Assembly (NCBI RefSeq): GCF_018812025.1
Contig: NC_063044.1
Coordinates: 47,701,076 to 47,765,075, forward strand
Source of the DNA: Megalobrama amblycephala
Lineage: Eukaryota > Chordata > Actinopteri > Cypriniformes > Xenocyprididae
DNA length: 64,000 bases
Reading direction: 5' to 3'
Shown: positions 11,440 to 22,470 of the stretch, piece by piece
Layout of the letters: every line of letters starts with the position of its first letter
How positions within the stretch are numbered: the stretch's first letter is position 1
The notes under the pieces: model-generated
What the model was told of the DNA's origin: nothing
The model's database searches: none
Seen by the model: only the letters and a program-made list of their open reading frames with translations
Translations under genes and position numbers: made by a program

Positions 11440-12197
11440 ATATTAACCTTCATTCCTTCCGTTTTCATTCCTGTCAGCCTGCTTTCCTTTTTGTCTGTCT
11501 TTCCGCTTTCCTACCTTCCAAATTTGTTCCTACCTTTTATATCATTCTCCTTCACATCTAACATTTACCATAATGATTTTTGTTTACTTTGGCAATGTTA
11601 ATTGCAGGGCTTCTCAATAAAAATGAAATCTTATTAGTTAATCAACAAATCTTTTTTTTCTGATTTTTCTATGTCTGTTTGTAAAGTATCAAGCACATAA
11701 AACTTTAATGAATTAAATGAATTTTCATTACAGTGATGCCAATTAATTTGAATTGCCACCACTGATCACCATATGCAGAATGTGTTACTCTTTTCAACAT
11801 TCGCATTTTGTCAACACAGAACAGGACAGACTGCATGGCAGATGAACCAATCAATTAGCTTGTGGAAATGAGGCCTGGCAGAGAGGTTAAAGAGGTGGAC
11901 ACTAGTTAAATCAATAGCAAATAATGCAAGATACATATTTCAAATCAATGTCATCACATTACAAAATCCTCTTGCATTACCCAAACAAACTGACATAAAA
12001 TCCATAATGTTTTGTAATATCTAATGACACCACTATGAGGTTTTGCATCCATTCTGCCAGTAGATTAGAGTATACTGTCAGTACTGTAAATTATACTGTT
12101 AGAATTGTCAAACATGTACTTGCCCATCTTTCTGACCTCTCTAATGGGCTTCTTGCCCACAAAGTCATTCATTAGTTCTTACTATCATGCTCTTTAA

Positions 12198-12690
12198 AGG
12201 GTTAGTTCATGCAAAAAATGAAAATTCTGTCATTAATTAGTCACCCTCATGTCGTTCCACACCCGTAAGAGCTTCGTTCATCTTCAGAACACAAATGAAG
12301 ATATTTTTGATGAAATCTGAGCAGAATATGACTCCTCCATAGACAGCAATTTAAGCACCATTTTCAAGATCCAGAAAGGCACTAAAGACATTGTTAAAAT
12401 AGTCGACGTGACTGCAGTGGTTCAACCTTAATTTTATGAAGCGACGAGAATACTTTTTGTGCGCAAAAACAAAACAAAAATAATGACTTTATTCAACAAT
12501 ATCTTCTCTTCTGTCATTGTCATACACTGTTTACATTCAGCGCTTCCTGGTTCTACGTCAGAACGCCGACTCAGTATCGGGCGACGTGAGCAGCATGATG
12601 CATGTGTGATGCTGAAGCAGGAGCCGGCCAATAATGAGTCGGCGTTGAACCTGGAAGTGCTCACCAATGCCTGCCCTCTTCCTTCAGGCA
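12198..12690 (+). mobile_element. TTAA element, family C, left part (right end lost or diverged)
   Basis: TTAA at 12194-12197 is followed by AGGGTTAGTTCATGC and the family-C body (cattaattagtcaccctcat, then cgttcatcttcagaacaca). The 3' half (ttggttctacgtcagaac... ggccaataatgagtcgg) is shared with 24690-24780, the right part of the interrupted copy at 22298. These two therefore form a subfamily. No matching inverted right end was found, and the 3' limit is approximate. Confidence 0.7.
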
Positions 12691-13377
12691 ATACAAATCT
12701 GATGACACCTTTTTATCCGCTGGGGCACACCGTGTTACACACTGTGTCCACCAATGATTAGCGTGATTTTACACAAGACGTCCGATTGAGGACGCATCCT
12801 CATAGCATCAGCAACTGACACAGCGTTGAGTTCCCTCAAAAGAGAACTGAATGTCTATAGGTATACCAATGGATTTGTTGACAAACCATGAAGATCAGTT
12901 GGAAAAATGATACTTGTAAACATTAAAATTTAAGTTTAATGTTAACTACAATATAAAAGTGTATGGTTTTAAGTACTGTACAAATTGAAAATATTAATAT
13001 TATGTTTTGAATCTATAACATGACAAAAGTACAATAGCAGATTTTGAACAAATGCCTAGTTGTGTTACAAGTGTGAAAAGTTAGACATTTTGAACTGAGA
13101 GATTTAAAAAGTGCTACTAATTAATTGCAGCAACGCAGAGGTGTTTTCAGTGTAGGTTATTGGATAGAATGAAATGACATTGAAGTGTTTAGTTTAATGG
13201 AACATAATTGTTTGATTATGTGAGTCTGCTTTTCTAAAGATCATGCAGCGGGACACAGCTTTGTGTAACAAGCTCACAGTAATGAAAGGAATGTGCATTC
13301 ATTGCAATTGACTTTCACAGTGAATTATCAAATTCAAAAGAATTTTGAGCACAGGAACTGCACTTGACTACATTTAA

Positions 13378-14132
13378 AGGGTTAGTTCAACCAAAAATGA
13401 AAATTCTGTCATTAATTACTCACCCTCATGCCGTTCCACACCCGTAAGACCTTCGTTCATTTTCAGAACACAAATTAAGATATTTTTGTTAAAATCCAAT
13501 GGCTCAGTGAGGCCTCTATTGAGAGCAAAGCCACTGAACCTCTCAAGGTCCATAAAGGTACTAAAAACATATTTAAATCAGTTCATGTGAGTTCAGTGGT
13601 TCAACCTTAATATTATAAAGCGACGAGAATACTTTTTGTGCGCCAAAAAAACTAAATAAAGACTTTTCAACAATATCTATATGGGCTGATTTCAAAACAC
13701 TGCTTCTGAGCTTTACAAATCGAATCAGTGGTTTGGCACGCCAAAGTCACGTGACTTAAGCAGTTTAGCTGTTTGATAGGAGATCCGAATCACTTATTCG
13801 AAACAAAAGATTCATAAAGCTCAGAAGCAGTGTTTTGAAATCGACCATCACGAGATATTATTGAAAATTCGTTATTTTGTTTTTTATTTTTTATTTTTTC
13901 AAAAAGTATTCTCGTCACTTTATAATATTAGGGTAGAACCACTATAGTCACGTGAACTGTTTTAAATATGTTTTTAGTACCTTTATGGACCTTGAGAGGT
14001 TCAGTGGCTTTGCTCTCAATACAGGTCTCACTGAGCCATCGGATTTTATCAAAAATATCTAAATTTGTGTTCTGAAGATGAACGAAGGTCTTATGGGTGT
14101 GGAACGACATCACTTTTGGGTGAATTAACCCT
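13378..14132. mobile_element. TTAA element, family C (755 bp, both ends present)
   Basis: TTAA lies at 13374-13377 and 14133-14136. The ends are AGGGTTAGTTCAACC and GGGTGAATTAACCCT. The two halves are near-complementary over most of their length: 'gttcattttcagaacaca' on the left answers 'tgtgttctgaagatgaacg' on the right, and 'ctcagtgaggcct' answers 'ggtctcactgag'. The element is one long imperfect hairpin, non-coding. Confidence 0.85.
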
Positions 14133-14139
14133 TTAAGGT

Positions 14140-15608
14140 ACAGCACTCTAGTAGTGGTTTGTTGGAGAACATTTGTGGGGGAAAATACACAAAGTCTCAG
14201 TAAAGTGAGAAAATACAAAAAACAGGCTGTTGAAATGGTTAGTCAGATTTTTTTATATAAACTTTTATATTGTTGAAATGACTTTGTCAGATGGTGGACA
14301 GTAAAATGGCATTTTGAATTTGAAGGGGGGGAAATTCCAGCATTTTAGCAATTACACACACATGTTATGCTGGATGTTTTTAATTTTTAATTCTAATTCT
14401 TCAGAGCTAGCAACAGATGTTGTCTTATGTAGTACATAGAGTTCAATTAATGGGTCAGAAACTACACAGCCTGCTTAATGCTACACATCTGCTGATAAAA
14501 ACATGAATCAATATCAGTTTAAAACCCGTAGCAGGTACACTGCTATAGATTACCTAGAGACAATCTCGATTGTAACCCCAATGAACTTGATAAACAAAAA
14601 CATTTACAAGATATACTATCTTTAGATATTCACATGAATATGGCTTAGAAACAAGCATGTACTGTATATGTGTGTATTTGGAAAACATTGATTAAAACCA
14701 ATAGATTGTATTGTTCATATCCTCGGTAAAAAAAATTCTTTGAATTTGCAGTTTGACTAAGTGTGTGTATTCCTTTTATGTTTAACACACACAATTACTG
14801 TTTACTATTAGTTTTTGCCACTCAACAAATTTATTTCTGATTTTATTTATTTATTTGAATACATGAAGTAGGCACTGATTGCAGCTTATTATAGACAATG
14901 GAATACTTGTTTGAGGCGTGACCTTCCACACAAAATCAGAACAGTTTTCTCGTCATTTTTGATCAGTGTTACTAAATTATGCTCCTGGAGATCCATCTTG
15001 CTGTAAAATGATCTCTAATCGAATGCACCTGAACCGTTTAATCAAGCTCTCAGCCCAAATTTGCTCCCTAAGTGGATCTGATCATGGAGTCTCTGTTCTT
15101 TGGATGCGGAAATGTTTGATTGGGGATAAAAATAGCCCAAAATGTTGTAAGATTTTCTATGTGTTGATTCTTGTTTTTAATTCTCCTATAATTTATGATC
15201 ATTATAAAAAAAAAAAATAAAATAAAAAAATAAACAAGAGACACAATATGTATTTATAGAGTGTGAACATACTATTTTTTTCACTACTTTCCTGTGTAGT
15301 GCACTAGAGAATAGCGAATAAGTGAACGAAAGACTTTAGCTTCAATTAAGCTTACTTTTGTGCACAGTATTTAGATCGAATATGGAATTCAAACAATAAT
15401 TTTCATTGTAGTGCACTCATGTTAAAACTATAGTTTAAAAATAGATTATTGTATAAAAGGCTTGTTTTAGCACACAGCGGCCCCTGGGAGAAACGTGAAG
15501 GGAAAAGCTTCACATTTTGAGTTGCCACCTCAGGGCAAGTGTGTGAAAGTTAATTATACTCCCACTGTGGGAGGAGGGTTTTACATGACATGACATAACT
15601 CCCCCCCC

Positions 15609-15647
<39 letters not shown>

Positions 15648-15959
15648 TGTCTATCTCTCTGCCTCTGCCTGTCTCACTTTTCCTGCTTTCCTTCAAGCAT
15701 TGTCAGTCTCTCTCTGACCTTGACAGACTCTTTTATTGCCTGGGCTTTTTTTTTGCAAAGGTTGCAATTCAGCGCCGTTTCAGCAAGCTCTCATGACAGG
15801 TAGAGAAAGGCAGTTCACTGGCAGCTGAGCAGGGTCTTTTTTCATTATGCTAAGTGACATTTGCTCTCCATTGCTCACCAGCAGAGCATGCGAGGGAAAC
15901 AGAGCTGTGACAACATTCTGTACATAGTGGTGCACATTTTCTGTCATCATTCCTACTTT
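14140..15959. other. intron 3 sequence, no gene seen; contains a (TC)n tract
   Basis: Unique-looking intron with only short open frames. A (TC)n run occupies 15611-15644 after a C run, with a pyrimidine-rich tail. The predicted peptides resemble nothing I know. Confidence 0.55.
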
Positions 15960-16489
15960 GAGTGTGTTTACATGCACCCTCATAATGCTATTATAATGGG
16001 ATTTTGGCAATATTGCGATTGAATTTTACCTCATGTAAACGCAATACTTGGATCAAACTAATACGATTAAGCTGTAGTAAACATACTTGCATTAAACTAT
16101 GTAACGGATGCCCATTTTAAGCGCAATAAACAAGTGGTAAAAATAATCGCACTTCTTAACAAATAATCAGAATAATGAAAATTACATTTAAATGTGAGGA
16201 AAGAGGTTTGTTTGTGTCATGTAAACATCTTACAGTGATTAAGTCCTGCTCTGATTATTGGAAATAATCATATTATTGGTGCAGATGTAAACATAGTCGA
16301 TTAAGGTGTTTCTATATGCCTTTTTATTGACACCACCTAGTTTAATGCGATTATGCTTACTACGATTATGAGCTTAATCTCATTACTTTAATCAAAGTAT
16401 TGCACTTACGTGAGGTAAAGTTTAACAAATTAACACAATATTGTCAAAATCCCATTATGATCACATTATGAGTGCATGTAAAAGCACTC
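15960..16489. mobile_element. palindromic miniature element with TTTACATGCAC-type ends
   Basis: The left end GAGTGTGTTTACATGCACCC and the right end GTGCATGTAAAAGCACTC are inverted. The arms extend inward (cattataatgggattttgg... on the left, caaaatcccattatg on the right; acctcatgtaaacgcaatac on the left, tattgcacttacgtgaggt on the right). The target duplication is not clear. It is non-coding. Confidence 0.7.
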
Positions 16490-16757
16490 ATTGTTTCACA
16501 GTAAGCTTTTGGGTAGCACTTTAGATTAGAATACTGTACTGTCATTGATGAATAACTGCGCAAGAACAAATGAGTAATGCATTATTAACACTATTAACTA
16601 ACAAGAAATTTTGATTAATGAATTAGTAAGTAATAGCGCTTAGTTGAATGAGGTAATAGGTTGTTTGCACATGACGTCACAGCAGCAGCGCGAATGAGTC
16701 TGGAGGGCAGGGAGTGATTTTTCTATATAGGAATCCTATCACAAACTCGAAATTCGT

Positions 16758-16793
16758 ATGTTTTGCGTCGTTTATGGTTGCTCAAATCGATAA
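16758..16793 (+). pseudogene. THAP zinc-finger N-terminus fragment
   Basis: The ATG at 16758 gives MFCVVYGCSNR and then a stop. C-x4-GC-x-NR is how THAP (C2CH) DNA-binding domains begin. The rest of the domain (the later Cys and His, and the AVPTIF box) is missing or scrambled. It is very short, so the call depends on its position at the end of a transposon and on the partner fragment at 17521-17757. Confidence 0.45.
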
Positions 16794-17520
16794 AATCGAG
16801 AACCCAGAAGGTGTTTACTGTATATCGTTTACGTAACTTATACAGTTTTTTATAACTTATATAGTTTTTTATCTTTAAAAGTTGTCGCCTTTAATAGCGC
16901 TTTGCGTCTGCTGATACTGAAATGAATATGGATACCTGCTTACCTTATTTGTTTTTGACTTGGTTAAATATCCACATTCTTCATGATATCGTTTGCAGGG
17001 AAGAGAAGCTGATTTTATCCCATTTAATGATAATTTGGTGTTTTCACTTCAGTTTTGTAGTATTCCGTTCACAATGTTGATCTGGTTACCATGAGAACAG
17101 TGTCACGCGCTGCTGCTTCAGCCATCATATGGTAGAAAATGTCCAAATAAATACATGTTTAACAAGCTGACAGAAGTCGATTCAACAACAAAGACAACAC
17201 TTTCAAAAACACTAAGATATGTGATTATTTTATTGAGTAATAGGGAGTGGGTTAAATCAGTGACATTATTAGATTTGATATACGGCGTCTCCCCGTCACC
17301 TCCTCAATCTGCTTCCCTTAGTGTGTTTTTACACGTAGAAAAGGCAACAATTGTATTACACTGTCCAGTTTTTTCTTTGAACGATGATGTGAGCTCCTGT
17401 TGCAATTCTCGATTCAGCATAAATGACCTACATGGCGTCATTTTTCACAATCACGACAGAAAATCAAAATACTGCCCTAACTTCACTAGCAGAAAGGCAG
17501 CGCAATATAAACAAACCAAA

Positions 17521-17757
17521 CTAGAACTGAACGCGGCGTGACGGCAGCTTCACATTCTCTATATCTACCTCCTCGATGGCAATCAAGTCTTTCAATTCAG
17601 TGGAAAAGTCGCTCATCTTCATAACATAAAGATCACGTCCAACGTATGTTGTGATTTTCTGTTTATACCTTTCTAAACCAGCACAGAAAGGACTTTTCTC
17701 CATCTCTTCCATTCTAATTTTCACGGCTTGCCCTCCACCGGTACCACGTGATTGCAA
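17521..17757 (-). pseudogene. N-terminus of a transposon-encoded YqaJ/SWIM-type protein
   Basis: Seventy-eight codons begin at an ATG about 10 bp inside the element's right end. The core GLERYKQKITTYVGRDLYVM, then DFSTELKDLIAIEEVDI, resembles the N-terminal part of fish transposon-linked proteins that later carry a SWIM zinc finger and a YqaJ exonuclease domain. Neither of those domains is present here; the frame stops after about 78 residues. The family match is from memory of the pattern, not a search. Confidence 0.45.
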
Positions 17758-18235
17758 ACAACCTATTCACTATTAGCTAATCAATAATTACTATTTTTTC
17801 ATACCTCTTAGAGGACTACTAAGAACTACTATATTCAGGTTCATAATTAATGAGAATAATGCATAATGTATAATTAATTCTAAAGTGAAGATCATGGTAA
17901 TACTTTGTAATGACTCAAGTATTACCAAATCCTTATGAGTAATCCTTACGAGTAATGACTCACGTATTATCAAAACCCAGGCAATTACTAATTATTTGGA
18001 TCAGTATTTAAAGTGAAAAGCTTGATAACTCCCTAGTAATGACTGAAGTCATTGTAAGCTTTTGAAGTTTTCTAAAGTGTTACCAGCTTTTGGAACTGTG
18101 GAGATTACTGACTCCATGCAGGTCCAAACATAAAATTCACTCAGGTTGGTTTGATTTTACTTCTTTTTTTTTTTTGGTTTTCAAGTATGAGTATCTTGAT
18201 ATTTCCATATGAATATTATTAAATACTGTATACAC

Positions 18236-18625
18236 TATACCTTTCAAAAGTTTGGGGTTGATAAGATTTCAATGTTTTTGAAAGAAGTCTCTTCTGCTTG
18301 TAACCTACTGTGTGTTGTAAGGAAACACTCGACACAGGTTACCTTGAACAAATCTATTTAGAGGGAAATGCATAAAAGAATGCAGAATGGTGCAGCATAT
18401 ATCAGCCTATATCCAACTCTGTGTGAACAGCAGGGCTCCTGGGGGAAACCCCAAACATGGGTCTTAAAGGAACATACCCCCAGACCATTACATGCTTACC
18501 AAGGCTGCATTTATTTGATCGTAAATACACAAAACAGTAATATTGTAAAATATTATGACTATTTGAATATATGTGATTTATTTTTTTATGACAAAGCTGA
18601 ATTTTCTGCATCATTACTCCAGTTT
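18236..18625 (+). repeat. dispersed repeat ('ctttcaaaagtttgggg' family), interrupted
   Basis: The stretch cctttcaaaagtttgggg...gaagtctcttctgctt resumes at about 18496 with accaaggctgcatttatttg and runs to the 'ctgcatcattactccagt' segment. Between these, 18299-18495 is unrelated sequence. The same family recurs reversed at 59080-59430 and, in part, at 42640-42825. It is an old interspersed repeat common in cyprinid introns; its class is not determined. Confidence 0.6.
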
Positions 18626-18699
18626 TTTTGAGTGGCACGGTCCCACATATGGGATTTGTATTTCTGTGCCTCTGGGCGTACGTTCCCACATATGGGATT

Positions 18700-20045
18700 T
18701 AGAAGGTTCAGCGACGTCACAAAGCTGCCAGATTCAAACTGTGTATTCGCGTTTTGGCTGCGAGACGGACGCGCTCAGCACTATGTCACAACCATGCAGT
18801 GTTTTCAGCCACATAATGTTTTTTTTTAAAGGTTTCAGACATTTAAATACACATAAGCACCAGTAAAACAATAGATTTAGAGTTTATAAAATACACACTG
18901 ATGTCAGACATCAGTGGAAGCAGCAATAACAATCCATTTAAAGGTGCCCTAGAACTTTTTTTAAAAAAGATGTAATATAAGTCTAAGGTGTCCACTGAAT
19001 GTGTCTGTGAAGTTTCAGCTCAAAATACCCCATAGATGTTTTTTTATTCATTTTTTTAACTGCCTATTTTGGGGCATAATTAGAAATGAGCCGATTCAGG
19101 GTGTGTGGCCCTTTAAATCTCGTGCTCCACGCCCCAAGAGCTCGCGCTTGCCTTAAACAACATAAAAAAAGTTCACACAGCTAATATAACCCTCAAAATG
19201 GATCTTTACAAAGTGTTTGTCATGCAGCATGTCTAATCGCGTAAATACAGTGTTTATTTTGATGTTTACATTTGATTCTGAATGAGTTTGAGGCTGTGCT
19301 CCATGGCTAATGGCTAATGCTACACTGTTGGAGAGATTTATAAAGAATGAAGTTGTGTCTATGCATTATACAGACTGCAAGTGTTTAAAAAATGAAAATA
19401 GCGACGGCTCTTGTCTCCGTGAATACAGTAAAAAACAATGGTAACTTTAACCACATTTAACAGTACATTAGCAACATGCTAACGAAACATTTAGAAAGAC
19501 AATTTACAAATATCACTAAAAATATCATGCTATCATGAATCATGTCAGTTATTATTGCTCCATCTGCCATTTTTTGCTATTGTCCTTGCTTGCTTAACGT
19601 TACCTAGTCTGATGATTCAGCTGTGCTGCTCCAGACGTTACTGGCTGCCCTTGTGTAATGCATTGAACATGAGCTGGCATATGCAAATATTGGGGGCGTA
19701 CATATTAATGATCCCGACTGTTACGTAACACTCGGTGTTATGTTGAGATTCGCCTGTTCTTCAGAGGTCTTTTAAACAAATGAGATTTACATAAGAAGGA
19801 GGAAACAATGGATTTTGAGACTCACTGTATGTCATTTCCATGTACTGAACTCTTGTTATTTGACTATGCCAAGATAAATTCAATTTTTGAATCTAGGGCA
19901 CCTTTAAATATAATTTGCCGACATTTATTGATATCAGACACACATAATGGGCCTAAGTAACTATAAAGTTTACTCTATTATTCTTCCAGTTCACCAGCCA
20001 CTTACTAGCATGTATGTCGGGAGAAACTGATGAATTCACGTGCTG
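18700..20045. mobile_element. repeat related to 22604-23040, interrupted by a family D TTAA element
   Basis: The flanks of the 18942-19903 insertion align with the host element at 22604-23040: 'gacgcgctcag', 'gtttcagacatttaaatacacat', 'cactgatgtc', 'atataatttg', then 'aagtttactctattcttc'-like and 'ccagctcacc'-like segments. Ends are approximate; the copy at 22471-24562 has clear ends, this one does not. Confidence 0.55.
18942..19903 (+). mobile_element. TTAA element, family D, copy 1 (962 bp)
   Basis: TTAA lies at 18938-18941 and 19904-19907. The ends AGGTGCCCTAGA and TCTAGGGCACCT form a perfect 12-bp inverted repeat. Near-identical copies lie at 23171-24134 (same strand) and 54186-55157 (opposite strand). 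No long ORF is present. The perfect ends and clean TTAA suggest a fairly recent insertion. Confidence 0.9.
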
Positions 20046-21914
20046 TTTTTACTGTCACTTTAGGTCAGTTTGATGCATCTTTGATGAATTCATGTTTAAT
20101 ATAATTTACCATGCTAATAAAAACACTACCTTTTTTAGAGTGCTGCGCGTCAGAAAAGATGCCATGCCACGTTCAAAAGCAGTACAAGAGAATTTTAACT
20201 CCTCTTTGCTCTTCATGATACTCTTCCTCCTAATCGTACAGCAACTGTTAAACAAATATTTTGGCACACTTTAAAGAATGTCACAATACTGAATTGTTTT
20301 GCAGTGACGTTCACTATACTCATCATGACAAAAATGGCTCTGCCGGCCGAGAAAGCACTGACAACCGTCTATTTGTCTCGTCACACCATCAGATCTGCTT
20401 CAGGCAATTGTGTGGTTGATCAGACAGGCTGGATGTGGAGGTTTACAGGAGGCAGACGACTCACCATGTAACAGTTCCACTGTGCCTTGTTGGCTTGTGT
20501 GATCTATGGAGCTGCTATTCACCTTCAGATGCTCAATCAATATTGCCATGAGCAAAAGGCAAAGACGAGAGGAAGTTAGTGAGAGAGTAATGGAAAGAGT
20601 GTTTTCTTCCCTGCAGTCAGTGGGCTGAGCTCACTTTTTTTTTTTTTTTTTTTTTTAGCTTGTGAGTTTGAGTCACTATTTCAAGGCTCTCTCTGTGCTC
20701 TTCAGCTATTTTTACCAGACATGTTAAAGTTTTGAGTTGTATCAGAAGTTTCATAAGGAGCTTCCTAATTACCATTCATTCTTGGTTTATTTACTACTTG
20801 TCTATTTTATTTAGTATTAAAGTCTTTCCCAGGAGACGAAACAGTCACAGAATGAACTCCAAAAAATGTGCTAACAGGAAAACTCTATTATCTGGTGGTG
20901 ATATCCTGGTGTGAAGATAACGAAAGATGTAATTTATAAACTGCGAACATCAGGGATAAGTGAAATTGTTGTTAATTTGACCAGGGACACAATCAAGCTG
21001 AATCAGTTCCATGTCCGTGAGCGATAGAGTACTTTTTATATCACACACTTGAGAAGTATAGGCTATAAATTGATCATAGACACTATAGTGACTCTGCACA
21101 TCTCATTCCCGGTCAATGCGAGAGACAAAGATGTCTGACTGGTTTAGGATGATGTTTGACAGATGTTGACTAAATAGTTTGCGGCTGACCAGAGAATTCC
21201 CTCAATGCAAAGTGTGTCTCAGGCCTGCATGATTTAAGAGAAAATAGCCATGTCCTTTAATTTCCATTGCCCTCTACTGTCACAGCTCCATGATGGACGG
21301 TAAGCTCTTGCTGATATCACTCCCATAATTGCATCTTGTTATGATGGGAGCTGATGCCAGGCAATCAGGGCTCTAATCATCTTGTAGCATCACCTCAACT
21401 TGAATCTTTGCTCTACATACCCGCACAAATTGCCAAAGTTGCAACAGTTGCAGCAGTTCCCATGGAAACTAAAATAAAATATGAGACTATGAGGTTTTTT
21501 TTTTTCTTTTTCAAAATGGTGGATGACTCTCATAATAGCTAAAACCTTTGTGCGCTCTCAGATATAGTTCAAAAGAAAGAAATATTTAGATGCATCGTTA
21601 AAGTATTTCAAGGGAAGCTACAGGGTCTGAATGTTCAAATATATGTCTGTGCACTGCAAAAATCATTTTCTAAATCAGTATTTGTGTCCTGTTATTCAGT
21701 AAAAATATGTGTACATCCTTGAGAAGCAAAAGTTTGTTAAACACTACCATTTGAATGTTTGGGCCAGCAAGTCTTTTTTATGCGCACATTATCCCTCAGA
21801 TCCCATTCTATTATGCTGATTTGATGTGAAAAAATATGTTTTTGCTGCTTAATGTTTTTGTGAAAAGTCATTCATAATATAAAATTTAAAATGACAGAAT
21901 TTATTTGAAATAGA
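20046..21914. other. intron 3 sequence, no gene seen
   Basis: Unique-looking intron with a T-run at about 20634-20656 and only short open frames, none resembling a known protein. Confidence 0.5.
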
Positions 21915-22277
21915 GGTCACACTTTATATTAAGTGGCCTTAACTACTATGTACTTACATTTAAATTAATAATTTGATACAGTGCACTTATTGTGTACATA
22001 CATGTTTTTACATTGTACTTATATTTTAAAAACACCTGCATGTAATTACATCTGTAATTCATTTCTGTAATTACATTCATAATTACACTGTTGACCCATC
22101 CCTTACACCTTAACCCACCCTTAAACCTACCCATACCACCAAACCTGTCCCTAACCTTACCCATATCCCACCTCAATAGCAGAAAAAGTGTTTTGCAATT
22201 CAATATGAACCCAATAAATACATTGTACTTATTTTTTGATGTAAGTATACAGTAGTTAAGTCCACTTAATATAAAGT
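21915..22277. mobile_element. hAT-like miniature element, copy 2
   Basis: It is close in sequence to 2447-2809, including the cttacccatatcccacctc interior and the ttaactactatgtactta arms. The left end is ggtcacactttatatt. The right arm stops at taatataaagt without the terminal GGGACC, so the end is truncated and no target duplication is visible. Confidence 0.75.
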
Positions 22278-22470
22278 ATTTAATGCATTAGTTTTAAAGG
22301 GTTAGTTTACCCCAAAATTAAAATTGTCATTAATTACTAACCCTCATGTTGTCCCAAACCCATAAGGCCTTCGTTCATCTTCAGAACACAAATTAAGATA
22401 TTTTTGATGAAGTCTGAGGGTATCTGATCCACACATAGACAGCAACGTCATTGCACCTTTTAACATCCAG

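Larger units (their letters stand above)
16659..17763. mobile_element. ISL2EU-like element remnant with THAP and exonuclease-type gene fragments
   Basis: The ends are GGTTGTTTGCACATGACG and CACGTGATTGCAAACAACC (11-bp inverted repeat GGTTGTTTGCA). A TA dinucleotide flanks each side (16657-16658 and 17764-17765), consistent with a 2-bp TA duplication. Just inside the left end is a short + strand THAP-type start, and just inside the right end a - strand protein start. The two therefore point towards each other. ISL2EU (PIF/Harbinger superfamily) elements are described as encoding a THAP-bearing transposase and a YqaJ-type exonuclease with small TSDs, so this looks like an internally deleted copy of such an element. 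Assignment is by inference. Confidence 0.6.
16513..18084. mobile_element. interspersed element with GTAGCACTTTAG/CTAAAGTGTTACC ends, interrupted
   Basis: The left end is gggtagcactttagatt and the right end is ttttctaaagtgttacc, an inverted pair. It is split by the 16659-17763 insertion. A second, uninterrupted but end-less copy lies at 375-680 on the opposite strand and shows the empty site (gaatgaggtag-ttcactattagc). It is non-coding. Confidence 0.65.

Noticed and set aside
10966..11601. Open frames of 122-211 codons across the GT and CTTT repeats
   Set aside because: They translate the microsatellites (Cys-Val, Phe-Leu-Ser repeats) and have no independent support.
17155..17541. 128-codon + strand open frame inside the ISL2EU-like element
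   Set aside because: It overlaps the opposite-strand protein fragment and has no recognisable motif; likely a shadow or non-coding.
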